Positions 1 through 7,067 are shown, numbered from the stretch's first letter. The stretch: DNA of 8,801 nt from Akkermansiaceae bacterium (GCA_903909905.1 CAIVXP010000044.1:1-8801); one strand, 5' to 3'. Numbers and translations are program-made. The notes: generated from the letters alone by a model not told the origin.

Positions 1-692
1 AGGTTGCCGCACAAGCGCCGTGCCCAATCACAACTGTTGGCTTCTCGGAAAATTGCAGTCTACGCATCGAAAATGTAAGATACGATGAGCATCGTAGTTC
101 ATTCACCCGTGGCGGCATGTCATGCTCGGTTCAGATGACCGGTGAGTTCAATGTCCGTAACGCCGCGATGGCTGCGGCTGCCGCTAGCTTCGCCCGATTG
201 ACACCAAGCGATATTTCGGCGGGACTCGACTCCTTCGAAGGGGTGGCTCGACGCCAGGAACTCAAAGGCGAGGTCAACGGCATCAAGGTAGTCGACGATT
301 TCGCCCATCACCCGACAGCGATTCGCTTGGCCATTCAAAGTCTGCGCCAACGTCACCCGGGCTCAAGGCTGTGGGTTCTTTTCGAGCCAAGATCCAACAC
401 CACGCGCCGTGCGGTTTTCCAACAGCCGCTTGCCGAATCGCTAGCCCTCGCCGACGTCACCCTCGTCGCGCCGATCCCCGACCTGCACAAAATCCCCGAA
501 AACGATCGCCTCAACCCCGAGCAACTCGCCACAGACATCGCTCGCCTAGGCGGCAGTGGCGACTGCATGCCCGATCTGGAGTCAATCATCGAGCGCGTCA
601 AAACAGGAGCCCGGGCCGGGGATGTGATCGCCGTCCTATCGAACGGCGGCTTTGGCGGAATTCATGACAAACTTTTGGCGGCCCTGGCCTGA
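1..692 (+). CDS. mpl: UDP-N-acetylmuramate:L-Ala-gamma-D-Glu-meso-DAP ligase (Mpl), 3' part
   Basis: Mpl attaches the murein tripeptide, recovered from turned-over peptidoglycan, directly to UDP-MurNAc in the cytoplasm, using ATP. The reading frame is open from base 3, so the gene begins left of the window and the ATG at 117 is an internal Met, not the start. The fragment covers the end of the central Mur-ligase domain and the whole C-terminal domain. Visible signatures are GEFNVRN (141-161), FEGVARR (234-254), DDFAHHPTA (294-320), the phrase that separates Mpl from MurC, then EPRSNT (384-401), and SNGGFGGIHDKL close to the C-terminus. Without the N-terminal part the Walker-type ATP site cannot be checked. 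The stop TGA is at 690-692. The gap to the next gene is 146 bases, so the following genes may form a separate transcription unit. Identification rests on motif agreement over about 230 residues and is firm. Confidence 0.95.
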   Translation, partial: VAAQAPCPITTVGFSENCSLRIENVRYDEHRSSFTRGGMSCSVQMTGEFNVRNAAMAAAAASFARLTPSDISAGLDSFEGVARRQELKGEVNGIKVVDDFAHHPTAIRLAIQSLRQRHPGSRLWVLFEPRSNTTRRAVFQQPLAESLALADVTLVAPIPDLHKIPENDRLNPEQLATDIARLGGSGDCMPDLESIIERVKTGARAGDVIAVLSNGGFGGIHDKLLAALA

Positions 693-709
693 AACTCAGC
701 GCCCACGCC

Positions 710-793
710 TTTAGTTTCATGCCTGGCGGATTTATAAGCATCAAAATTCACCTGCGGATGGTCGTTGACGCCGCCTGAAATTATCCTCATTCT
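710..793 (+). promoter_or_regulatory. Candidate promoter region for the ompH-lpxD-holA cluster
   Basis: The 146-base gap between mpl and ompH holds two weak sigma70-like candidates. The first has a good -10 box TATAAG (733-738, 5 of 6 matches) but a poor -35 (TTTAGT at 710-715, 17-base spacing). The second has a good -35 box TTGACG (765-770) but a poor -10 (CATTCT at 788-793, 17-base spacing). Position ahead of a multi-gene cluster makes a promoter plausible, but neither candidate is strong and the consensus for this organism is unknown. Confidence 0.25.
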
Positions 794-838
794 GGACTCA
801 CCCTCCAAACAGGAACCTATCCCCCACCACACAAACCA

Positions 839-1459
839 ATGACAAAGATCAGTCGTCTATTTACCGCAGCGCTCGCGGCAGTACTCATCTCGGCAGCCAG
901 CGCCGCCGACAAGGTCAACATCGCCACCGTCGACATGCAGGAACTGTTCAAACAGTATTACCGCACCAACGAAGCGCAGAAACAAATTAATGTCGAGCGC
1001 GCACGCATCCAAAAGGACAACAACGAGCGCCTTTCCCGCATTCGCGAGCTTGAAACCAGTCTTGGCAACCTTCGCAAACAGCTCGATGACCCAGCGATCA
1101 ACGACTCGAAGAAACAAACTCTGTTCAAGGAATTTCAAACCAAACAGCAAGAGGGCGTTGCCCTGGACCGCGAGCGACGCGAGTTCCTCCAGCGCCGCAA
1201 TCAGGCACTGAACGAAAAAATGATCCAGCGCATGAAAGGCATCCTTGAAGAAATCCGCAAACTTGTTGAAGAGCAGGCCAAAAAAGACGACTACGACTAT
1301 GTCTTCGACAAGTCCGGCCTCAGCACATCGCAGGTCCCATTGCTTCTTTACACCAAGGACGCCACCGACATCACCACCGTTCTACTCAAAGACCTCAACA
1401 AGGACGCTCCTGCGGAATCGCTCCAGAAAGACGATGCCCCGAAGAGCAAAGAGAAGTAA
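839..1459 (+). CDS. OmpH/Skp-family periplasmic chaperone
   Basis: Skp/OmpH proteins hold unfolded outer-membrane proteins in the periplasm and carry them from the Sec translocon to the BAM complex. The 206-residue product starts with a clear Sec signal peptide: Lys3 and Arg6, a hydrophobic stretch at about 8-18, and an ASA-AD cleavage site after Ala22 or Ala23. A short beta segment (KVNIATVDMQELF) is followed by a long, highly charged, heptad-like coiled-coil region at about 40-150, the tentacle of the Skp fold. The segment YDYVFDKSG...TDITTVLLKDLN at about 155-190 matches the C-terminal body of the family. A Lys/Asp-rich tail ends the protein and makes it longer than E. coli Skp (161 residues). 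The ATG at 839 is chosen because it gives the signal peptide; no Shine-Dalgarno is near it (AGGAA at 811-815 is too far). lpxD follows 16 bases after the stop, as in the skp-lpxD order of E. coli. Confidence 0.9.
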   Translation: MTKISRLFTAALAAVLISAASAADKVNIATVDMQELFKQYYRTNEAQKQINVERARIQKDNNERLSRIRELETSLGNLRKQLDDPAINDSKKQTLFKEFQTKQQEGVALDRERREFLQRRNQALNEKMIQRMKGILEEIRKLVEEQAKKDDYDYVFDKSGLSTSQVPLLLYTKDATDITTVLLKDLNKDAPAESLQKDDAPKSKEK

Positions 1460-1462
1460 TAC

Positions 1463-1467
1463 TGGAG
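1463..1467 (+). promoter_or_regulatory. Shine-Dalgarno site that fixes the TTG start of lpxD
   Basis: TGGAG ends 8 bases before the TTG at 1476-1478, which is ideal spacing. It is the only textbook ribosome binding site in the window and supports TTG, rather than a later ATG, as the start of lpxD. It lies within the 16-base gap after the ompH stop, consistent with translation of both genes from one message. Confidence 0.6.
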
Positions 1468-1475
1468 CCTGAAAA

Positions 1476-2525
1476 TTGGCCAATCATCTCACGCTTTCCG
1501 AGCTCGCCCGTTGGGTCGATGGTGACATCGTCCGGGGCGGGCTCGATTCGTCTTACATCGGCATGGCGGCTCTTGATGCCGCCGGCCCCGGCGATGTGAG
1601 TTTTCTCGGCAACGAAAAATATCACGGGCAATTTCTCAATTCCAAAGCTGGCGCGGTCATCGTGCCGCGTGGCGAAACGGGCGGCCCGTCTGAGATGGCC
1701 CTCATTGCGGTGGCAAATCCAACACTGGCATTCTCGGTGGTCGTTCGCCACTTCGCTGCGGCCACGCGCCGTTTCATTCCCGGCATCCACCCCTCGGCCA
1801 GCATCGACCCTGCAGCACGGCTTGATCCCGAAAAAGTGCGCATCCATGCCGGCGCGGTCATCATGGCCGGCGTCAGTATTGGCGACGGAACCGAGATCGG
1901 CGCCAACAGCGTGATCGGCGAGGATGTCATCATCGGCAACGACTGTCATGTCATGTCAAATGTTGCGATCCGCGAGCGCTGCGTGATTGGCAACCGCGTA
2001 CATCTTCAGCCCGGAGCAATCATTGGCTCGGACGGATTCGGCTACGAACTTTCGCAAGGCCGCCATGTGAAGGTCGACCAAGTGGGCATCGTGGAGATCG
2101 GCGATGATGTGGAAATCGGCGCCAACTCCACGGTTGATCGCGCGCGTTTTGGCAAAACCATTGTCGGCGAGGGCACCAAAATCGACAACCTGGTGCAAAT
2201 CGGCCACAACGCCATCATCGGCAAACACTGCCTCATTGTCGCGCTGACCGGCATTTCCGGCAGCACACGCATCGGTGATTATGTCACCATTGCCGGGCAA
2301 GTCGGCACGGCCGGTCACATTACCATTGGAGACAAGGCAACAATTGCCGCGCGCGCAGGGGTCACTACCAGCCTGCCTGGCGGCGCCATTTACGCCGGGC
2401 GCCCGGCAAAGCCCTTCAACGAGGAAATGAAACTGCGCGCCAGCGTGCGACGTCTGCCGAAATTGATCGAGCGAATCAAGAAACTCGAGCAACAGCTGTC
2501 GCAAGAGCCGGGCGACAAAGCCTGA
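1476..2525 (+). CDS. lpxD: UDP-3-O-acylglucosamine N-acyltransferase (LpxD)
   Basis: LpxD transfers an (R)-3-hydroxyacyl chain from acyl carrier protein to the 2-amino group of UDP-3-O-acyl-glucosamine, the third step of lipid A synthesis, in the cytoplasm. The 349-residue product has the usual length (E. coli 341). Residues 1 to about 100 form the uridine-binding domain (ELARWVDGDIVRG; GDVSFLGNEKY; NPTLAFSVVVRHF). From about 105 to 310 there are many hexapeptide repeats ([IV]G-x4 type) of a left-handed beta-helix. Diagnostic blocks are GSDGFGY at 184-190 and IDNLVQIGHN at 236-245, in which His244 matches the catalytic His239 of E. coli LpxD. A C-terminal helix (RLPKLIERIKKLEQQL) closes the trimer as in the family. 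The start is TTG at 1476, supported by TGGAG 8 bases upstream. The neighbours are ompH (16-base gap) and holA (38-base gap). The usual partners bamA, fabZ and lpxA are not present in this window. Confidence 0.96.
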   Translation: MANHLTLSELARWVDGDIVRGGLDSSYIGMAALDAAGPGDVSFLGNEKYHGQFLNSKAGAVIVPRGETGGPSEMALIAVANPTLAFSVVVRHFAAATRRFIPGIHPSASIDPAARLDPEKVRIHAGAVIMAGVSIGDGTEIGANSVIGEDVIIGNDCHVMSNVAIRERCVIGNRVHLQPGAIIGSDGFGYELSQGRHVKVDQVGIVEIGDDVEIGANSTVDRARFGKTIVGEGTKIDNLVQIGHNAIIGKHCLIVALTGISGSTRIGDYVTIAGQVGTAGHITIGDKATIAARAGVTTSLPGGAIYAGRPAKPFNEEMKLRASVRRLPKLIERIKKLEQQLSQEPGDKA

Positions 2526-2563
2526 CGCTTGCCCTCGGCCCTGCGGCAGGCTAATACCGGACC

Positions 2564-3715
2564 GTGCCCGCTAAATCGAAATCCCTCACCGCAAATTCTG
2601 CGGGAATTTTTGCGGTTATCGGTAGCGACGAAGGCATGGTGCGTGAAGAGGCGCTCAAGCTGTACAATCAACTCACCGGCGGCACCGACGATGGCTTCAC
2701 CCACGAGATCATCGACGGCATTGCTGACAACTCCGACTCGGCATTCGATATCTGCTCCTCAGTGGTTCAGGCACTGCAGACACTTCCCATGTTTGGTGGC
2801 GACAAGGTTGTTTGGCTTCGCAATGCGAATTTTTTTAGCGACTCAGTCACCGGGCGTTCGCAGCGCACCGAGTCGGGCGTGCAGAACCTGCAGGCCGCTC
2901 TTGAGACAGGGGTGCCAGCGAGCGTGAAGTTTCTACTCACCGCACAAGGCATCGATAAACGCCGCTCGTTCTGGAAATTTATCGAAAAATCCGCCGAGGT
3001 TCACATCTATGACCGGATCGACACCAATCGTGATGGCTGGCAGGAACAGGTGGCTTCACTCGTCGCAGACATGGCGGACAAGCTTGGACTGGAATTTGAA
3101 GATGAGGCACTCGAGCTCCTTGTCATGCTTGCTGGTGAGCAGTCTCAGCAAATTCGCAGCGAGCTCGAAAAACTCGATCTTTATCTGGGCGCGCAGCGCC
3201 GCACGGTCAGCACCGCTGATGTGCACCAGCTGGTCCCTTTGAGTCGCGAGGCTGCGGTCTTCGAAACCGGACGCGCGATCCAGCGTGGCGATGCCTCGCA
3301 TGCGATTCAACTCATCGACCACCTGCTCGAAGCCGATGAGTCCGCCATCGGCATCATGCGCGCATCTATCATCGGCGTGGTACGTAACCTTTTTCTCGCC
3401 CGTCTCATCATCGATTCGTTCAAAGTATCGACATCGAACTACAACTCATTTGCCGCCGCATTGAACCGGCTGCCGGAAATGGACCGTGAATGGCTGCCTC
3501 GCAAAAAGGATGGATCGGGTGTGAACGTTTACCCAATCTTTCTCGCTGCCGAAAACGCAAAGCATTTTGACCTAGATAGCCTGCGACACATCATGGAAGC
3601 GACACTCAAGGCCGACCAATCACTGGTCACCACCGGTCTCGACCACCGGCTCATCCTCCATCGGCTCATTGTGGAAATTTCCCTCGCAAGAAAAGGCACG
3701 CAAAAATTCCGCTGA
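2564..3715 (+). CDS. holA: DNA polymerase III subunit delta (HolA)
   Basis: Delta is the clamp-loader subunit that opens the sliding clamp beta ring so it can be placed on primed DNA. The 383-residue product carries the family's landmarks in order: an N-terminal beta strand and loop (IFAVIGSDEGMVREEAL, about 15-31), GGDKVVWLRNANFF (about 78-91), FLLTAQGIDKRRSFWKFIEKS in the AAA+-like domain (about 125-145), GLEFEDEALELLVMLAG with the basic/acidic helix IRSELEKLDLYLG that follows it, and AVFETGRAIQRGDASHAIQLIDHLL at the start of the C-terminal collar domain. The GTG at 2564 is the earliest possible start because an in-frame TAA lies at 2552-2554; the next Met (residue 25) would cut the first strand. 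It is slightly longer than E. coli HolA (343). It sits 38 bases after lpxD, an unusual coupling of replication with lipid A synthesis. No clear Shine-Dalgarno is present. Confidence 0.9.
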   Translation: MPAKSKSLTANSAGIFAVIGSDEGMVREEALKLYNQLTGGTDDGFTHEIIDGIADNSDSAFDICSSVVQALQTLPMFGGDKVVWLRNANFFSDSVTGRSQRTESGVQNLQAALETGVPASVKFLLTAQGIDKRRSFWKFIEKSAEVHIYDRIDTNRDGWQEQVASLVADMADKLGLEFEDEALELLVMLAGEQSQQIRSELEKLDLYLGAQRRTVSTADVHQLVPLSREAAVFETGRAIQRGDASHAIQLIDHLLEADESAIGIMRASIIGVVRNLFLARLIIDSFKVSTSNYNSFAAALNRLPEMDREWLPRKKDGSGVNVYPIFLAAENAKHFDLDSLRHIMEATLKADQSLVTTGLDHRLILHRLIVEISLARKGTQKFR

Positions 3716-3736
3716 CCCGCACCATTTTCCAACATC

Positions 3737-4099
3737 GTGAAAACCCTCCTGATTACCATTATCATCGGCCTGGCCGCCGGGTTGCTAGGTGCGCTTTGCG
3801 GCGTCGGCGGCGGCATCCTGATGGTGCCCGCATTTGTCGGCCTGCTCAGCCAAAATCACAAACAAGCCGTGGCGACATCCCTTGCGGTGATCATTGTCAC
3901 TGCGATCGCCGCAACCGCCAACAACGCCCGCACACCGGGCTTGATCGATTGGAAAGTCGCGACCATTGCCGCTGTTGCCTCGGCCATTGCTGCTTGGTTT
4001 GGCAGTGACCTGATGCGCTCGCTTTCCAATCCCGCGTTGACCCGGATCTTCGGCTGCCTGCTTCTGGCATTCGGTGCACGCATGCTTTGGAAGGGCTGA
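3737..4099 (+). CDS. Half-size TauE/SafE (TSUP) family membrane protein
   Basis: TSUP proteins are inner-membrane permeases linked in other bacteria to export or uptake of sulfite, sulfonates and other small anions. The substrate here cannot be told. The 120-residue product matches one repeat of the family: GLAAGLLGALCGVGGGILMVPAF at about 12-34, containing the hallmark GVGGG loop, then HKQAVATSLAVI, and four hydrophobic segments at about 3-37, 46-64, 73-92 and 102-118. Full-length members have about 250 residues made of two such repeats, so this is half-size. It ends naturally with GARMLWKG and a TGA, and no second half is seen downstream in any frame, so truncation by a nearby frameshift is unlikely; a working homodimer is an inference. 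The start is GTG at 3737, giving a Lys3 ahead of the first helix; no Shine-Dalgarno is visible. The gene lies 22 bases after holA and is probably the last of that cluster. Confidence 0.8.
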   Translation: MKTLLITIIIGLAAGLLGALCGVGGGILMVPAFVGLLSQNHKQAVATSLAVIIVTAIAATANNARTPGLIDWKVATIAAVASAIAAWFGSDLMRSLSNPALTRIFGCLLLAFGARMLWKG

Positions 4100-4291
4100 A
4101 AAAATCCACAAGCCGAAAAAATTTTGAACGGCAGAAGTAAGCAGTTTCACTGATACGCGTCGGGCGAATCGCGCAACGATTTCCCCATGCGCCCCGCCAC
4201 GTTCTGGGCGAAGTTGCCAGACGAACAAAAACATGCGGCAACGCGCCGGCAGCCAACGGGTGGCTCGGATTGTCGCACACATTTTAATTTC

Positions 4292-4744
4292 ATGAAGAAG
4301 CTCATTATTGCCGCCAACCTTGGCCGGATCAGGGTGCTGAAATACCGCGAGGCCGGGCTTGACCCGATTGATCAAGAACACTTGCTGGAAGAACCCACCG
4401 AATCCGGCAAAGAACATGTGCTATCCGTCCAAGAGTGGGTCACTGACAAGGCGGGAAGATTCAGCCAAGGCAATGCCGTGGGCGTCGAGGGGGGCATGTC
4501 GTACGGTGAAGAACACGAACTCAAGGATGAAATTGAACGCAACGCGATGCGGCGCGTTGCCTCACGCATCGGCGAAATTGTGCGCGAGGAAGATCACCCG
4601 ATCTGGGTGCTTGCCGCGCCACGCTCGATCCTGCCGCGCCTGGAAAGCATGCTGCCGGTGGATGCGCGCCAATCACTTGAATACACGGTGAGTTCCGACC
4701 TCACGCGCTGTCCATTGCCCGAAATGGAGGAGCGCTTCCTTTAA
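4292..4744 (+). CDS. Host-attachment protein / baeRF-type family protein
   Basis: The 150-residue product resembles the Pfam family named 'protein required for attachment to host cells', which has been grouped with bacterial relatives of archaeo-eukaryotic release factors (baeRF). The biochemical role is unproven; relatives are thought to act on or near ribosomes. Visible landmarks are the N-terminal strand KLIIAANLGRIRVLKY (about 3-18, usually a residue-exposing A/VAxxxxARl strand), a charged middle with several acidic residues, and the C-terminal block IWVLAAPRSILPRLESML (about 108-125) followed by SLEYTVSSDLTRCPLPEMEERF, matching the family's 'APPRFLGxLRxxL ... DLT' pattern. The frame is open upstream to an ATG at 4187, but those 35 extra residues are polar and low-complexity, so the ATG at 4292 is preferred. 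No Shine-Dalgarno precedes it. It is followed 87 bases later by a PAC2-family gene. Family assignment is by pattern recall, so confidence is moderate. Confidence 0.7.
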   Translation: MKKLIIAANLGRIRVLKYREAGLDPIDQEHLLEEPTESGKEHVLSVQEWVTDKAGRFSQGNAVGVEGGMSYGEEHELKDEIERNAMRRVASRIGEIVREEDHPIWVLAAPRSILPRLESMLPVDARQSLEYTVSSDLTRCPLPEMEERFL

Positions 4745-4831
4745 AGGCCGCGCAGGAGTTGCGTCACGCCTGACTGGCGGGCTTGGCATTATTTTTCACA
4801 AACCCCAACACACGATCGGCGATACATTTGG

Positions 4832-5761
4832 ATGCACCACGAAGAAAAACTCCATGACCCTTGGCTTGTTGCCGCATGGCCGGGCATGAGCGGTGTCGCA
4901 ATCAGCGCGGGTTATTACCTGATGGCGAAACTTGGCATGCACCTGCTCATCGAGTTTCCGGCGGCCGAGTTTTTCGATCTCGAAAACATCGAAGTCAAAG
5001 ACGGGCTCATCGTAAGCCGCCGGCTTCCGCGCAGCAGGCTCTTTCTTTGGAACGATCCGAACAAGCAACACGATCTGATTGTCTTTATCGGCGAGGCCCA
5101 ACCGCCAGTGAAGGGAGCTGCGTTTTGCCGGCGACTGATCGATGAGGCGAAACTGCTCGGCGTCACACGTGTTTTTACTTTTGCCGCCATGGCCACGCAG
5201 ATGCGCCCGAAAAATCCCTCGCGCGTCTTCGGCGCGGCAATCGAACAAGGCACACTGGCGCAATTCAAACAGCTCGACCTCAAACTGCTTGAAAGCGGGA
5301 CCATCAGCGGACTCAATGGCGTGTTGCTCGGGATGGCTGCCGGCAGCGGCTTGGCGGGCGGCTGCCTACTTGGCGAAATCCCCCATGTGTTTTCGCAGAT
5401 TCCATTCCCCAAGGCTTCGCTCGCCGTACTCGAATTCTTCAGTGTCATGGCGGGTGTCGAACTCGACCTCAGCGAACTGCAAACCCACGCGAACAATGTC
5501 GAAAAAACCCTTGAAGACTTCCTCGTCCGGATGGAACACACTGTGGAAAATATTGAACCCGAAAAAAGGCATGCTCTTACGGCATCACCCGAAAGCAACC
5601 CCACTCGCATCGGTCCAAAGGAAAGACAAAACATCGAACGACTCTTCCAAGCAGCACTTGACGACAGATCCCGTGCCTACGAACTAAAACAAGAACTCGA
5701 CCAACTGGGCGTCTTCAGTGAATTCGAAGACCGCTTTCTCGATCTTTTCAAGGAGCCCTGA
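4832..5761 (+). CDS. PAC2-family protein (proteasome assembly chaperone-like fold)
   Basis: PAC2 proteins share the fold of the eukaryotic proteasome assembly chaperone PSMG2. Archaeal and actinobacterial relatives are tied to proteasomes, but the function in other bacteria is unknown. The 309-residue product shows the family pattern: an N-terminal strand and loop LVAAWPGMSGVAISAGYYLM (about 12-31), LIVFIGEAQPP in the second strand, a helix with GVTRVFTFAAMATQM, the glycine-rich block beginning at Gly160 and running through GLAGG to Pro184 (usual form GxxG..G), then KASLAVLEFFSVMAGVELDLSEL. After about residue 225 it has a mostly helical, charged C-terminal region of about 85 residues, with a Pro/Ser-rich linker near 245-262 and a helical end (KERQNIERLF...). 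No signal peptide or membrane segment is evident, so it is cytoplasmic. Start ATG at 4832 keeps the WPG strand intact; there is no Shine-Dalgarno. It lies between the baeRF-type gene (87 bases) and a response regulator gene (57 bases). Confidence 0.8.
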   Translation: MHHEEKLHDPWLVAAWPGMSGVAISAGYYLMAKLGMHLLIEFPAAEFFDLENIEVKDGLIVSRRLPRSRLFLWNDPNKQHDLIVFIGEAQPPVKGAAFCRRLIDEAKLLGVTRVFTFAAMATQMRPKNPSRVFGAAIEQGTLAQFKQLDLKLLESGTISGLNGVLLGMAAGSGLAGGCLLGEIPHVFSQIPFPKASLAVLEFFSVMAGVELDLSELQTHANNVEKTLEDFLVRMEHTVENIEPEKRHALTASPESNPTRIGPKERQNIERLFQAALDDRSRAYELKQELDQLGVFSEFEDRFLDLFKEP

Positions 5762-5818
5762 ACAAAGTATTTTTCTTGTATCCATGAACACAGCACACAG
5801 AGTAATTAAATATACCTC

Positions 5819-6475
5819 ATGAACCGCATTCTTCTTGTGGACGACCACCCCCTGCTGCGCGAGGGGCTGTCCCGTCTGATCTCAAACGAGTCAGGAATGA
5901 CGATTTGCGCCACCGCCGGGTCCGTACAGGAGGCGCTGGCCATGGTGGAAAGCGAAAAGCCCGACCTCGTCATCACCGACCTGACGCTGCCCGGGCGCAA
6001 TGGACTCGAGCTCATCAAGGACCTTGGCGCCACCCACCCGGAGATCCCGACCATAGTGCTTTCGATGCACGATGAGTTATTTTACGCCGAGCGTGTGTTG
6101 CGAGCCGGTGGCCGCGGTTACGTGATGAAGGACGCCGCGCCGGAGCACCTGCTCAAAGCCATCCGTACCGTGCTCGATGGCGGAGTGTTCGCAAGCTCCA
6201 CCGTCACCACCCACTTCCTACAGACCCTCTCGCCTGGCAAACCGCAATCCAAACCGAGCTTTCCTCTAGAGCGTCTCACCGATCGTGAAATGGAGGTCTT
6301 CGAATTGATCGGCAATGCGAAAAGCAACCATGACATCGCCTGTCGCCTCGGTATCAGCCCGCGCACACTTGACGCCCACCGTGCGCACATCCGCGAAAAA
6401 CTTGGCTTGGGTGATGGCAATGAGCTGACCCGATATGCGATCCGATGGATCGAAATCGGCATGATCGAGAAATAG
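5819..6475 (+). CDS. NarL/FixJ-type two-component response regulator
   Basis: This is a DNA-binding transcription regulator switched by phosphorylation. The 218-residue product has a receiver domain at about 1-120 with all expected residues: acidic pair Asp8-Asp9, phosphoacceptor Asp54 in VITDLTLPG, Ser82 in VLSMHDE, and Lys104 in YVMKDA. A linker of about 30 residues leads to a LuxR-type helix-turn-helix from about Leu153 (LTDREMEVFELIG) through SNHDIACRLGISPRTLDAHRAHIREKLGL, which is the standard form. Start ATG at 5819 puts the first strand (ILLVDDHP) at the N-terminus as usual; no good Shine-Dalgarno is seen, and the region just upstream is A/T-rich (5801-5816). No histidine kinase gene lies in the window, so it is an orphan here. 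Its targets are unknown. The cytochrome gene 115 bases downstream is a possible but unproven target. Confidence 0.93.
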   Translation: MNRILLVDDHPLLREGLSRLISNESGMTICATAGSVQEALAMVESEKPDLVITDLTLPGRNGLELIKDLGATHPEIPTIVLSMHDELFYAERVLRAGGRGYVMKDAAPEHLLKAIRTVLDGGVFASSTVTTHFLQTLSPGKPQSKPSFPLERLTDREMEVFELIGNAKSNHDIACRLGISPRTLDAHRAHIREKLGLGDGNELTRYAIRWIEIGMIEK

Positions 6476-6590
6476 GCCAAGCGAATTGGCACCTGCGCAT
6501 TTCGCGAAGCGTTCATCGCGCAAAACCCACAAATCGAATTCGCAGGCACACCCATTTTCAAAAGCGGCTCAGCGTCTATGTTTTACCCTT

Positions 6591-7067
6591 ATGAAGGCGT
6601 TGAAAATCCCGCAACTGGTCATGCTCCTTGCGGTCTTGACGATGGCGACATCCTGCAAGGAACAGCGTTCACGCACATCGAGAGGACTCAGGCTTCCAGA
6701 GGGTAATGAGGAGAAGGGGCGGCAAGCGTTCCAAGATATGAAATGCCATCATTGCCATAGCGTCGCCGGTGTGGATCTGCCCATGCCGACAGCCGCACCG
6801 GAAGTGCAGTTTGAACTCGGTGGCGAGGTCCGACATATCAAGTCCTACGGCGAACTCGTCACTGCCATCACCCAACCCCAACACGGCATAGCACCCGCTT
6901 ACTCTGCCCGTGCAGACCGGCAAATTGGCGGAGCCACCCCCTCACCAATGCCCGCATTCAACGACACAATGACTGTCTCCCAGCTAACCGACATCGTTAC
7001 TTTTCTCCACTCATGCTACCGCAAGGCAGCACCACCAGGATCCATTTATCCCTACTACATGCCGTGA
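6591..7067 (+). CDS. Single-haem c-type cytochrome, probable lipoprotein
   Basis: The product is a small electron carrier acting outside the inner membrane. The 158-residue protein starts with Lys2 and Lys5, a hydrophobic segment (about 7-20) and a lipobox-like ATSC with Cys22, so it is probably lipid-anchored. One CxxCH haem site is present as CHHCH at 52-56, and a likely distal ligand Met120 lies in SPMPAF, followed by MTVSQLTDIVTFL, the closing helix pattern of class I cytochromes c. Between them is a YGELVTAITQP block. The C-terminus is Pro/Tyr-rich (GSIYPYYMP). The frame is open upstream to 6486, but the 35 added residues are polar and would hide the signal sequence, so ATG at 6591 is preferred. 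Its partner oxidase or dehydrogenase is not in the window. A weak promoter-like pair TTTTCA (6555-6560) and TATGTT (6577-6582), 16 bases apart, lies just upstream and would give a near-leaderless message. Confidence 0.85.
   Translation: MKALKIPQLVMLLAVLTMATSCKEQRSRTSRGLRLPEGNEEKGRQAFQDMKCHHCHSVAGVDLPMPTAAPEVQFELGGEVRHIKSYGELVTAITQPQHGIAPAYSARADRQIGGATPSPMPAFNDTMTVSQLTDIVTFLHSCYRKAAPPGSIYPYYMP

Noticed and set aside
117..692. ATG at 117 as the start of a 191-residue protein
   Set aside because: The frame is open from base 3 and the upstream residues match the Mpl central domain, so this is an internal Met of a gene cut by the window edge.
4112..4132. GCCG...CGGC hairpin after the transporter gene
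   Set aside because: Four pairs around an A/T-rich self-complementary centre with no T tail; not a credible terminator.
4213..4265. Inverted repeats GTTGCC/GGCAAC (4213-4242) and AGCCA/TGGCT (4251-4265) ahead of the baeRF-type gene
   Set aside because: Stems of 5-6 pairs with an 18-base loop or no T run are within chance expectation and do not form a terminator or a recognisable riboswitch.
4187..4291. A 35-residue N-terminal extension of the baeRF-type protein
   Set aside because: The added residues are polar, low-complexity and unlike the family, whose first strand begins directly after the Met at 4292.
4745..4800. Terminator after the baeRF-type gene (CGCC TGACT GGCG then a T-rich run)
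   Set aside because: The stem has only 4 pairs and the T run lies about 15 bases away, too far for a rho-independent terminator.
4915..5634. A 239-residue minus-strand frame opposite the PAC2 gene
   Set aside because: It is Ser/Arg-rich antisense shadow; the plus-strand frame has the recognisable family motifs.
6486..6590. A 35-residue extension of the cytochrome
   Set aside because: It would bury the signal sequence and lipobox behind a basic polar segment; the ATG at 6591 gives a normal lipoprotein start.
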